Position numbers and translations under genes: made by a program
Part shown: positions 1-8,123 of the stretch, piece by piece
Numbering within the stretch: the first letter of the stretch is position 1
How the letters are laid out: each line of letters starts with the position of its first letter
Notes under the pieces: model-generated
What the model saw: only the letters and a program-made list of their open reading frames with translations
Told to the model about the DNA's origin: nothing
The model's database searches: none
NCBI RefSeq assembly: GCF_900105325.1
Contig: NZ_FNSU01000003.1
Location: 1,984,001 to 2,048,000 of the forward strand
Source of the DNA: Pseudomonas marginalis
GTDB lineage: Bacteria; Pseudomonadota; Gammaproteobacteria; Pseudomonadales; Pseudomonadaceae
Direction: 5' to 3'
Length of the DNA: 64,000 nt

Positions 1-282
1 CACGGCCTGCGTGACGATCCTGTGCTTCTGCGCTTCTTCTTCGGTGGTGAGCTTGGCCGCGCCGGAATACACCCCGCCTTCATCATTCGGGCCAATGCCG
101 CCAGTGACCATCAGGCCCACGCCGCCACGGGCGCGCTCGGCAAAGTAGGCCGCCATGCGCTCGAACCCACCGGGCTTTTCTTCCAGGCCCGTGTGCATCG
201 AGCCCATCAGGGTGCGGTTGCGCAAGGTGGTAAAACCCAGGTCCAACGGGGCCAGCAGGTGCGGGTAGGCAGCAGCGGTCAT
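1..282 (-). CDS. fadH: 2,4-dienoyl-CoA reductase (NADPH), N-terminal part
   Basis: The first 94 residues of a gene running off the left edge, starting with ATG at 280-282. The start (MTAAAYPHLLAPLDLG, then TLRNRTLMGSMHTGLEE) and the GGVGLMVTGGIGPNDEG stretch are those of the Old-Yellow-Enzyme TIM barrel of FadH, which reduces 2,4-dienoyl-CoA esters during beta-oxidation of polyunsaturated fatty acids with FMN, FAD and a 4Fe-4S cluster. Only the FMN-barrel start is visible, so the iron-sulfur and NADPH domains cannot be checked. The gene is divergent from the nitrilase-fold gene at 494, with 211 bp between them. Another flavin oxidoreductase of the same family is possible but less likely. Confidence 0.85.
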   Translation of the reverse strand, partial: MTAAAYPHLLAPLDLGFTTLRNRTLMGSMHTGLEEKPGGFERMAAYFAERARGGVGLMVTGGIGPNDEGGVYSGAAKLTTEEEAQKHRIVTQAV

Positions 283-493
283 GGTACAGCTCCACAACGG
301 ATCATCACGGGACGTGGAGGGCTCGAATGGCACCCCATCGGTTTATGTCCCACAGACTAAGAGGCGGTGGACGACGGCTCAATGACTGAAACTGACAAGT
401 TATTGATCCAAATGCACAGCGCCCCTTGGCAAGCCGCTGCCGGGGCCCTACCCTAGTCGCGAACCCTGCACCCGGTCTGTTGTCTGTTGCCCC

Positions 494-1624
494 ATGCGTA
501 AACTTCTCGCTTTTACCGTCTCCATGGCCCTGGTTGCCGCAGTCGCCGCGTATCTGGTCTGGACCCAGGAGCGCCCCGTGGGGCATTACCTGTCGGACCT
601 GCGCATCACCCTCGCCGTCAACGAAGGCCTGCCCGCCGATCGCGGCAACTTGCTGGGCATCCAGCCGGAGCTGTTTCCCGCCGATTACCAGAGCCTGGAA
701 CGCCTGCACCTGAAGCTCGCGGCCTATCTGCAAAATGCCCGGGACCAGGGGTTGATCAACGAAAAAACCATCGTGGTGCTGCCTGAACATATCGGCACCT
801 GGCTGATGTTGACCGGTGAAAAAAATGAGGTGTACCAGGCGCTGCACGTGAAGGATGCGATGAACTGGCTGTCAGTCAGCAACCCGCTGCTGTTTGCCCG
901 TGCCTGGATCAGCGCAACCGGCGATAACCGCACCGATGACGCCTACCTGCGCATGAAAGCCTCCGGCATGGCGCGGGACTATCAGGTGCTGTTCGGCGGC
1001 CTGGCCAAGGAGTTTGGTGTCACGCTGGTGGCCGGCTCCATCGCCCTGCCCAACCCCAGCGTCAGCCAGGGCCAACTGCAGGTCGGCCATGGCGCCTTGT
1101 ACAACGCCAGCGTGGTGTTCGCGGCGGACGGATTGCCCCTCGGTGATCCCCAGCGCCAGCTTTATCCGATCTACGATGAACGCGGTTTTATCGAACCCGG
1201 TGACGAAAACATCGTCAGCGTGGTCGACACCCCGGCCGGGCGCCTCGGCGTATTGGTCGGCAGTGACAGCTGGTACCCGGACAACTATCGCAAGCTCAAC
1301 GAGCAAGGTGCGCAACTGATTGCGGTACCGGCCTTTGTGCTGGGTCGCGATACCTGGGATCGACCATGGCGCGGCTTCAAGAGCGTGTCCACGCCACCGG
1401 AAATCAGCCTCAAGCCTGAAGAACTCAGCGAAGGTGAGGCCTGGCGGCGCCTGACGCTGATCAGCCAGCAACCCGTCAGCCAGGCAACCGCTGGCATGAG
1501 CGTATTCCTGCGTGGGCAGTTCTGGGACCTGGGCACGGCCGGGCACAGCTTTCTCAGCAGCTACGGGCAGATCAGCGCCGACGGCGACGCCCGTGGTGCG
1601 CGCCTGCTGAATATCTGGCTGTAA
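494..1624 (+). CDS. Nitrilase-superfamily protein lacking the catalytic Lys and Cys
   Basis: 376 residues with an N-terminal membrane anchor or signal (about residues 4-23), followed by a carbon-nitrogen hydrolase fold. The Glu of the catalytic triad is present in VVLPEH. The motif that normally carries the Lys (YRKxHL type) reads QRQLYPI, and the nucleophile motif (GVxICYDxxFPE type) reads GVLVGSDSWYPD, so Lys is Gln and Cys is Gly. By family knowledge this should not hydrolyse amides or nitriles and may be a binding or scaffold protein. The AraC-type gene begins 5 bp downstream, so the two are probably co-transcribed and functionally linked. There is no clear Shine-Dalgarno at the ATG, but the anchor follows it directly. 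Confidence 0.8.
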   Translation: MRKLLAFTVSMALVAAVAAYLVWTQERPVGHYLSDLRITLAVNEGLPADRGNLLGIQPELFPADYQSLERLHLKLAAYLQNARDQGLINEKTIVVLPEHIGTWLMLTGEKNEVYQALHVKDAMNWLSVSNPLLFARAWISATGDNRTDDAYLRMKASGMARDYQVLFGGLAKEFGVTLVAGSIALPNPSVSQGQLQVGHGALYNASVVFAADGLPLGDPQRQLYPIYDERGFIEPGDENIVSVVDTPAGRLGVLVGSDSWYPDNYRKLNEQGAQLIAVPAFVLGRDTWDRPWRGFKSVSTPPEISLKPEELSEGEAWRRLTLISQQPVSQATAGMSVFLRGQFWDLGTAGHSFLSSYGQISADGDARGARLLNIWL

Positions 1625-1628
1625 CCCC

Positions 1629-2663
1629 GTGAAGCCGGTGCGCCTGGGTGATTTGTCGGTGGGCTTCGTGCACACTCTGGCCGACGCGATCCACAGCCAC
1701 GGCCTCGACCCGCAACCGCTGCTGCTGCAATACGGCCTCGACCCCGCGCGCCTCGCCGAAGCGGGTGCACGCTTGTCGATCCCCCGTTATATGCGCCTGG
1801 GCCATGCGGCCATCCAACTCACCGGCGCCCCCGGCCTGGGCCTGCGCATGGGCCAGCTCAGCCGCCTGAGCCAGGCCGGGCTGGCCGGGGTCACCGCCGC
1901 CCAGGCACCCAACGTACGTGAGGCGGCGCGCACCCTGACCCGCTTCGAGGCGCTGTACGGCTCCAACTATCGCGGCCAATCAAGTTTTCACGAGGACGCC
2001 GAAGGCGCCTGGCTGCGTTTCTATTCCATCAGCCCCTATAACGCCTACAACCGCTTCGTGGTGGACTCGATCATCGCCGGCTGGCTGCAGCAACTGTCGA
2101 GCCTGGCCCAGCAAACGGTGCAGGCGCAGCGGATTGAAATCGAGTTTGAAGCGCCGGACTACAGCGAACAGTACGCGGTGCTGGGCGATGGCCCGATCCA
2201 GTTCGGCGCCGACGCCAATCAACTGCGCCTGAGCCAGCAAACCCTGGCCCTGCGCAACCCGCAGCATTGTCCGAGTACCTGGCACCTGTTGCTGCAACTG
2301 TGTGAACGGGAACTGGAGCAGTTGACCCGCACCCGCAGCCTGCGCGAGCGCATTACCCGGTTGCTCGGGCCGATGCTCAATGGCGGCCGGGAACCCGACC
2401 TGGAAGAAGTGGCGGCACGCTTGAAGCTGCCGACCTGGACACTGCGCCGCAAACTGGCCGAAGAAGGCACACAGTTTCGCGCGATTCTCAACGATACCCG
2501 CCGCGACCTGGCCATGACCTACATTCGCGATACGGAACTGGCATTCGGCGAAATCGCCTACTTGCTCGGTTTTGCCTCGGCCCAGGCGTTTCAACGGGCG
2601 TTCAGGCGATGGAACAACCAGACCCCAGGGGAATTTCGCCGCAGTCAGCGGCATTCCGCCTGA
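1629..2663 (+). CDS. AraC-family transcriptional regulator (arabinose-binding-like N domain)
   Basis: 344 residues from a GTG start 5 bp after the preceding stop, which suggests translational coupling. Residues about 20-205 resemble the effector domain found in the OruR/ArgR-like branch of AraC regulators (PF12625 type). The C-terminal 90 residues hold the double helix-turn-helix: LEEVAARLKLPTWTLRRKL for the first helix pair, and the family signature IAYLLGFASAQAFQRAFRRW for the second. It probably controls a nearby gene, perhaps its own operon with the nitrilase-fold protein or the divergent fadH. The effector cannot be told from sequence. Confidence 0.88.
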   Translation: MKPVRLGDLSVGFVHTLADAIHSHGLDPQPLLLQYGLDPARLAEAGARLSIPRYMRLGHAAIQLTGAPGLGLRMGQLSRLSQAGLAGVTAAQAPNVREAARTLTRFEALYGSNYRGQSSFHEDAEGAWLRFYSISPYNAYNRFVVDSIIAGWLQQLSSLAQQTVQAQRIEIEFEAPDYSEQYAVLGDGPIQFGADANQLRLSQQTLALRNPQHCPSTWHLLLQLCERELEQLTRTRSLRERITRLLGPMLNGGREPDLEEVAARLKLPTWTLRRKLAEEGTQFRAILNDTRRDLAMTYIRDTELAFGEIAYLLGFASAQAFQRAFRRWNNQTPGEFRRSQRHSA

Positions 2664-2671
2664 AGTCGGTC

Positions 2672-2758
2672 TTACAGCTCGGTGGCGTCATCGGCCGGAT
2701 CCAGAGGATCCAGTTCAAAGGCCTGGTACTCCAGCAGTTCTTCCTGGTATTCGTCCAT
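2672..2758 (-). CDS. 28-residue acidic peptide of unknown function
   Basis: A very small ORF (MDEYQEELLEYQAF, then ELDPLDPADDATEL). Nine of its 28 residues are Asp or Glu in the first half-plus, and it contains no Lys or Arg. The start is supported by a strong ribosome site (AAGGAG, 6 nt before the ATG). It ends 8 bp from the convergent araC gene. A longer upstream reading frame exists but has no matching ribosome site. I do not recognise a family. Too acidic and soluble-looking to be a leader or type I toxin peptide. Confidence 0.5.
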   Translation of the reverse strand: MDEYQEELLEYQAFELDPLDPADDATEL

Positions 2759-2955
2759 GGTGGGCTCCTTGTTTTGAATTAAAAGCGGCTGCAGATAAAT
2801 GACCTGCACAGCCAGCCTAAAGTGCCGTGATGACGAAAAAATGTCGACGTCATGACGTTCCTGCACTCCAGGATTAAACGTAGCAGCGTTGTGCGGATTT
2901 AGCACCGGGGTTTTGAGGCGCGATTGCAATCAGGGATGCACTGAAATGGAATGCA

Positions 2956-3432
2956 TCAAGTTTCAGACTTGCGTCGACCACGGGTTTGGACACCCGCCTC
3001 CACCGCCATCCCGGCGGTACGCTCCAACGCCTCGGCAAACGCCTGGCGCTGCTGCGGTTCGATCTGCGACAGGAACAACTCGTCCACCGTACTTTCGTAG
3101 ATCTTCCACATTTTTTTACGCAACGCCCGGCCGGCATCGGTGATCGACGCAAAGGCCGCGCGCCCATCGCCGTCGGAACGTGAACGCAGCACCAGGCCGT
3201 CCTTTTCCAGGCGATCTACCAGGCGCGTGAGGTTATAGCGCTCGATGGCCAGCACATCGGCCAATTCGTGCATGCGGCGGGTGCCTTCGGGGCCGCTTTC
3301 AAGGCCCCACAGTGCATCGTACCAGGCGTAAGGCGGCAAGTCGGCGGCCGCCAGGCGGCGCTCGATTTCACGGATGACCGTCCTGTGGGCCCTGACAAAA
3401 CGGAACCATACATCAGGCTCTTTCGACGACAT
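2956..3432 (-). CDS. MarR-family transcriptional regulator
   Basis: 158 residues from the ATG at 3430-3432; an upstream TTG start would add 8 residues. It shows the MarR winged-helix layout: helices around WYDALWGLESGPEG and MHELADVLAIERYNLTRLVDRLE (recognition helix), and the wing at RSRSDGDGRAAFASITDAGR. It is divergent from the E1 dehydrogenase gene at 3578. The 145 bp between them hold a near-perfect 24-bp palindrome that probably is its operator, so it is likely to repress that gene and itself. MarR proteins commonly respond to small aromatic or acidic ligands; the ligand here is unknown. Confidence 0.88.
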   Translation of the reverse strand: MSSKEPDVWFRFVRAHRTVIREIERRLAAADLPPYAWYDALWGLESGPEGTRRMHELADVLAIERYNLTRLVDRLEKDGLVLRSRSDGDGRAAFASITDAGRALRKKMWKIYESTVDELFLSQIEPQQRQAFAEALERTAGMAVEAGVQTRGRRKSET

Positions 3433-3496
3433 GCAACACCATCCGGCGGATTTCAAGAAGGTTGCAATAGTAGCTCATCCCGCGCTAGATTCGGCC

Positions 3497-3520
3497 ATGT
3501 AGTTGCAATTGCAACAACAT
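3497..3520. promoter_or_regulatory. Candidate MarR operator palindrome
   Basis: The core GTTGCAATTGCAAC (3502-3515) is a perfect 14-bp palindrome. It extends as ATGT/ACAT on both sides to a 24-bp dyad with one mismatched pair. An extra half-site GTTGCAAT lies at 3461-3468. It sits between the divergent marR and E1 genes, where a MarR dimer would be expected to bind. Confidence 0.65.
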
Positions 3521-3577
3521 TGACGACGTTCCCACAAGGAGCCCGCCACTTGAAATCCGCCGACCCTGGAGCCTCAC

Positions 3578-6238
3578 ATGACCCCGAATAACGTAGTCAG
3601 ACGCGACGTCGATCCACAGGAAACCCGCGAGTGGCTGGAGTCCATCGAATCGGTGCTGTCCACCGAAGGTCGCCCGCGCGCCCATTACCTGATCGATCAG
3701 TTGCTGGATTTCGACGTGGCGCGGCATGGTGATTTCTACGGGCGGGTGACCACGCCTTACGTCAACACCATCCCGGTGGAACGCCAGTTGCCCTACCCCG
3801 GCAACCTGGTCATCGAACGCCGTATCAACGCGTTTATCCGCTGGAACGCCATGGCCATGGTATTGCGTGCAGGCAAACACTCCGGTGTGGGTGGGCATAT
3901 CGCCACTTATGCGTCAGCCGCTGTGCTGTACGACGTAGGTTTCGACCACTTCTTCCGTGGCCGCACCGACAACTTCGACGGCGACCTGGTGTACATCCAG
4001 GGCCACTCCTCGCCAGGCATCTACGGCCGTGCCTACCTCGAAGGCCGCATCAGCGAAGCACAACTGGATAACTTCCGCCGCGAAGCCGGTGGCGAGGGCA
4101 TTTCGTCCTACCCCCACCCACGGCTGATGCCGGACTTCTGGCAATTCCCCACCGTGTCCATGGGCCTCGGGCCGATCACGGCGGCCTACCAGGCGCGCTT
4201 TATGCGCTACCTGGAGTTTCGTGACCTCAAGCAACACCAGGGCCGCAAGGTCTGGGCATTCCTCGGTGATGGCGAAATGGACCAGCCGGAATCCCTGGCC
4301 GCCATTTCCCTGGCCGGGCGCGAGAAACTCGACAACCTGATCTTCGTGGTCAACTGCAACCTGCAACGTCTGGACGGCCCGGTACGCGGCAATGCCAAGG
4401 TGATCCAGGAGTTCGAAAGCCTGTACCGCGCCGCCGGCTGGAATGTGATCAAAGTGATCTGGGGCGGTGGCTGGGATGCGCTGCTGGAAAAAGACACCGG
4501 CGGCCTGCTGCGCCAGCGCATGATGGAGTGCGTGGACGGTGACTACCAGAACTACAAATCCCAGAACGGCGCCTATGTGCGCGAACATTTCTTCGGCAAA
4601 TACCCGGAGTTGCTGGCACTGGTTGCAGACCTGTCCGACGACGATATCTGGAAACTCTCACGGGGCGGCCATGACCCGGACAAGGTCTACAACGCCTATG
4701 CTGCCGCCGTACGCCACAGCGGCCAACCAACGGTGATCCTGGCAAAGACCGTCAAGGGCTTTGGCATGGGCGAAGCCGGCGAAGGCCAGAACATCAATCA
4801 CCAACTGAAAAAGATGGGCGCCGATGCCGTCAAAGCCTTCCGCGACCGCTTCGGCCTGGAAGTGCCCGATGAGCAACTCGCTGAAATTCCGTACCTCAAG
4901 CCCACCGCCGACAGCGAAGAAGCCCGTTACTTCGCCGCGCGTCGCCAGGCCCTGGGCGGCTATGTACCCGCGCGCCACACGGCGGTCGAACCGTTGCAGA
5001 TCCCCGAACTGAGCGCCTTCGCCACTCAGCTCAAGGACACTGGCGAGCGCGCGATATCAACCACCATGGCCTTCGTGCGCATCCTCGGCACCCTGCTGAA
5101 AGACCCGCACCTGGGCAAGCTGATCGTGCCCATCGTGCCGGACGAATCACGCACCTTCGGCATGGAAAGCCTGTTCCGTCAGATCGGTATCCACTCTGCC
5201 GTCGGCCAGCTCTACACCCCACAGGACTCCGGGCAACTGAGCTATTACAAGGAGAGCAAGGACGGACAGATCATGCAGGAAGGCCTGAATGAGTCCGGGG
5301 CCATTTCCTCGTGGATAGCGGCGAGTACGTCCTACAGCAATCACGGCCTGATGACCGTGCCGTTCTACATCTTCTATTCGATGTTCGGCTTCCAGCGCGT
5401 CGGCGACCTGGCCTGGGCAGCGGGCGATGCACGGGCACGTGGTTTCCTGCTGGGTGCCACGGCCGGGCGCACCACGTTGATGGGCGAAGGCCTGCAGCAT
5501 GACGATGGCCATAGTCATATCCTGTCGTCGATGATTCCGTGCTGCGTGTCCTATGACCCGACCTTTGCCTACGAACTGGCGGTGATTATTCGCGAAGGCA
5601 TGCGGCGTATGTATGTCGAACAGGAGGATATTTACTACTACATCACCCTGCTCAACGAAAACTACCCGCACCCGGCAATGCCCGAAGGTATGGAGGATGG
5701 CATTGTTAAAGGCATGTACCGCCTGAGCGGCAGCCAGCACGCCAAGGTGCAACTGATGGGCAGTGGTTCGATCCTGCGCGAAGTGATCGCCGCCGCCGAC
5801 CTGCTCGCCAACGACTTTGCCGTGCAATGCAATGTATGGAGCGTGACCAGCCTGACCGAATTGCGCCGTGACGGGCACGCGGTGGAGCGCTGGAACCTGT
5901 TGCACCCCGAGCGTGAGCCACGCGAGAGCTACGTCGAGCAATGCCTGGCCGGGCAAACGGGACCGGTGGTGGTGGCGACGGATTACGTGAAGCTGTTCGC
6001 CGATCAGATCCGTCCGTTCGTGCCGGGCCGACGCTTTGTCGCACTGGGCACTGATGGTTTCGGGCAATCAGACACCCGGGAAGCCTTGCGCGCGTTCTTT
6101 GAGGTGGATCGCCACTTCATCGCCCTGGCTGCCCTGAAGGCACTGGCGGATGACGGCGTGATCGGTCGCGACAAGGTCAGTGAAGCGATCAAACGCTACG
6201 GGATCAACGTCGACAAGGCCGACCCCGTAGCGGTTTGA
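3578..6238 (+). CDS. Pyruvate dehydrogenase E1 component, homodimeric type (orphan paralogue)
   Basis: 886 residues, the usual length of AceE-type E1 enzymes, which use thiamine diphosphate to decarboxylate a 2-oxo acid and acylate the lipoyl group of E2. The thiamine-binding signature GDGEMDQPES starts near residue 230 and ends in NCNLQRLDGPV, very close to AceE. The ATG has a good ribosome site (GGAG, 6 nt). No E2 or E3 gene is adjacent, unlike the housekeeping aceEF locus, so this is probably a second E1 under its own MarR regulator. It may use pyruvate or a neighbouring 2-oxo acid such as 2-oxobutyrate, as proposed for MdeB of P. putida. It would have to borrow E2/E3 from elsewhere. Confidence 0.9.
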   Translation: MTPNNVVRRDVDPQETREWLESIESVLSTEGRPRAHYLIDQLLDFDVARHGDFYGRVTTPYVNTIPVERQLPYPGNLVIERRINAFIRWNAMAMVLRAGKHSGVGGHIATYASAAVLYDVGFDHFFRGRTDNFDGDLVYIQGHSSPGIYGRAYLEGRISEAQLDNFRREAGGEGISSYPHPRLMPDFWQFPTVSMGLGPITAAYQARFMRYLEFRDLKQHQGRKVWAFLGDGEMDQPESLAAISLAGREKLDNLIFVVNCNLQRLDGPVRGNAKVIQEFESLYRAAGWNVIKVIWGGGWDALLEKDTGGLLRQRMMECVDGDYQNYKSQNGAYVREHFFGKYPELLALVADLSDDDIWKLSRGGHDPDKVYNAYAAAVRHSGQPTVILAKTVKGFGMGEAGEGQNINHQLKKMGADAVKAFRDRFGLEVPDEQLAEIPYLKPTADSEEARYFAARRQALGGYVPARHTAVEPLQIPELSAFATQLKDTGERAISTTMAFVRILGTLLKDPHLGKLIVPIVPDESRTFGMESLFRQIGIHSAVGQLYTPQDSGQLSYYKESKDGQIMQEGLNESGAISSWIAASTSYSNHGLMTVPFYIFYSMFGFQRVGDLAWAAGDARARGFLLGATAGRTTLMGEGLQHDDGHSHILSSMIPCCVSYDPTFAYELAVIIREGMRRMYVEQEDIYYYITLLNENYPHPAMPEGMEDGIVKGMYRLSGSQHAKVQLMGSGSILREVIAAADLLANDFAVQCNVWSVTSLTELRRDGHAVERWNLLHPEREPRESYVEQCLAGQTGPVVVATDYVKLFADQIRPFVPGRRFVALGTDGFGQSDTREALRAFFEVDRHFIALAALKALADDGVIGRDKVSEAIKRYGINVDKADPVAV

Positions 6239-6239
6239 T

Positions 6240-7022
6240 TTACTGCGCAGGCGTCGGCAGGGGCGGAATCGCTTCTGTCGGCGGCGGCAGGTCCGGCGTG
6301 GTGGCAGCGGGTGCGGGCTCGGCCTGCGGCGCAATCGGTGCAGCCTCAGGCGCGGGCACAACCGGCTCCGAGGCAGCCGGTGCGGCAGGCTCTTCCTTCG
6401 GCGCCTCGACTTTCTCTGCAGCCGGTGCGGCCTTCGGCTCCGGCACACCGAGGTCGGCCTTGGGCTGCTCGGGGATATGCTCGGCCTTCTTCACTTCCTG
6501 TGGCAGGAACACATCCACCAACGCAAAGTAACGGTCGTAGAACTTCGGCGCGGACACCGTCTCACTGGCCACCTTCACCATCGAGTCATCGGTAGAGCCG
6601 ATCGGCATCGACACCGACCCCAGCACGCCCACGCCCAGGCTCGCGGAGTTGTTGACCTTCTTCAGCGCATAACGATCCTGCAGGGCATTGGCGAACATCG
6701 TCGAGTGGTTCTTGCCTTTGCCATCATCGGCGCACACCACGTTGAAGCTGATCTGCAGGTGCGTTTCGCCGGTCTGCTGGAAGCTCTTGTTACCCACGAC
6801 CAGTTTCGGATCGCTGCTGGTGATGATGTAGCCCTGGCTCAGCAAGGCGCGCCGCGCGGCCTCGCACGCCGCTACATCGGTAACCGGGTAATCCCGGGAA
6901 AATGTACCGGAGTCGTCGAAGTTCTCATGTTCATAAATAGCGGTCTTGGGTGACGAGCAGCCCGCGGCGCCCGCCAGCACCAGCGCCAGCCCGAGGCTAC
7001 GCAAGTGGAATGATGTCGACAT
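6240..7022 (-). CDS. DUF2242 lipoprotein with Pro/Ala-rich tail
   Basis: 260 residues with a lipoprotein signal ending in the lipobox LAGAAGC (Cys near residue 22). A compact domain follows (about 30-180), recognisable as DUF2242 (AIYEHENFDD, GYIITSSDPKLVVGNKSFQ, FNVVCADDG). The last 70 or so residues are almost only Pro, Ala, Glu and Val, a low-complexity extension that may span part of the periplasm or cell wall. The ribosome site AGGA precedes the ATG. It is convergent with the E1 gene, with stops 1 bp apart. Function is unknown; an outer-membrane or periplasmic lipoprotein is expected. Confidence 0.85.
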   Translation of the reverse strand: MSTSFHLRSLGLALVLAGAAGCSSPKTAIYEHENFDDSGTFSRDYPVTDVAACEAARRALLSQGYIITSSDPKLVVGNKSFQQTGETHLQISFNVVCADDGKGKNHSTMFANALQDRYALKKVNNSASLGVGVLGSVSMPIGSTDDSMVKVASETVSAPKFYDRYFALVDVFLPQEVKKAEHIPEQPKADLGVPEPKAAPAAEKVEAPKEEPAAPAASEPVVPAPEAAPIAPQAEPAPAATTPDLPPPTEAIPPLPTPAQ

Positions 7023-7111
7023 TGATAATCCTGAGGAAAACGGTCTGGGCGGTATTGTGCAACAGAACGAGGCCTTGGCGCGCGCATTCCTGTCGGTAAA
7101 ACGTCACAGGG

Positions 7112-8008
7112 TTACGCGCCGGGGCCTGCAGGGAAAAGCCCGGCGCACATATGGTCAATAAATACGCGGAGCTTGGCCGAGGTATGGCGACCGGGCCACA
7201 ATATCCAGAAATTGCCCCGATGCTCCAGGTCATCATCCAGCACCCGTTGCAACCGCCCTTCGTCCACGGCCTGGTTGACCATGTAGTCCGGCAGGCAGGC
7301 AATGCCCAAGCCCTCGAGCACCACATGCTTGAGGGACTCGATGGTGGTGCTGACCAGCGGCGTACGCAACAGCGGTTCCGCAGCCCCCGGGGCAAGGCGC
7401 AACGGCCAGGGCTCGAGCTTGCCCGTGGCGCAGAACTTGTGGCGCAGGCAGGCGTGGCCATTGAGGTCCTGTGGTTGCTGCGGCGTGCCGTGTTGGGCGA
7501 AGTAGCCCGGCGTGGCGACGAGTACCAACTGGTAGTGGCCCAGATGACGCGCCATCAAGCGCGAATCTTCCGGCTTGCCCGTGCGAATCACCGCATCGAA
7601 ACCTTCCTCGATCACGTCCACCATGCGGTCGGAAAAATCCACGTCCAGCTCGATCTCCGGGTAGGTGCGCATAAAGTCACTGAGCACCGGCATCAACAAG
7701 CCGCGCACCTGCGGCACACTGATGCGCAACTTGCCCCGTGGCGTTGCAGCGGCGTCCGTCAGCTCCTGCTCGGCCGCTTCCACCTCAGCGAGAATCCGCC
7801 GCGAGCGCTCAAGGAACAGTGCACCTTCACTGGTCAAGGTGATACTGCGCGTGCTGCGGTGAAACAGCCGCACGCCCAGGCGCTCTTCCATCCGCGCAAT
7901 GCTTTTGCCCACGGCCGACGACGACACCCCCAGCACGCGGCCGGCGGCGGTGAAGCTGAGCGTCTGCGCCACCTGCACAAATACCGACAGGCTGCCCAAG
8001 CTGTCCAT
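7112..8008 (-). CDS. LysR-family transcriptional regulator
   Basis: 298 residues from the ATG at 8006-8008, chosen because GGAGG lies 7 nt upstream; longer frames lack a ribosome site. The N-terminal winged helix (LSVFVQVAQTLSFTAAGRVL, then SSSAVGKSIARMEERLGVRL) and the substrate-binding domain from about residue 90 are typical of LysR proteins of the AaeR/DhcR-like branch. It is divergent from the MFS exporter at 8124, the usual arrangement of a LysR activator with its target. The inducer is unknown. Confidence 0.9.
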   Translation of the reverse strand: MDSLGSLSVFVQVAQTLSFTAAGRVLGVSSSAVGKSIARMEERLGVRLFHRSTRSITLTSEGALFLERSRRILAEVEAAEQELTDAAATPRGKLRISVPQVRGLLMPVLSDFMRTYPEIELDVDFSDRMVDVIEEGFDAVIRTGKPEDSRLMARHLGHYQLVLVATPGYFAQHGTPQQPQDLNGHACLRHKFCATGKLEPWPLRLAPGAAEPLLRTPLVSTTIESLKHVVLEGLGIACLPDYMVNQAVDEGRLQRVLDDDLEHRGNFWILWPGRHTSAKLRVFIDHMCAGLFPAGPGA

Positions 8009-8024
8009 GATCTGCCTCCAATTA

Positions 8025-8040
8025 CGGACATCCGCGTCCG
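8025..8040. promoter_or_regulatory. Candidate LysR binding site
   Basis: CGGAC-N6-GTCCG inverted repeat 17 bp upstream of the LysR start and 84 bp upstream of the divergent MFS gene. It contains a second overlapping dyad (CGGA-CA-TCCG). The position fits a LysR autoregulatory site, but the arms are only 5 bp. Confidence 0.3.
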
Positions 8041-8123
8041 ATAAGTTCGGAACCTTAGCCTGTTTTTCCGTCAACCACAGCCCCCTACTCTGCCTGCTTG
8101 CCCTTTTACCTGGATAAAACGTC

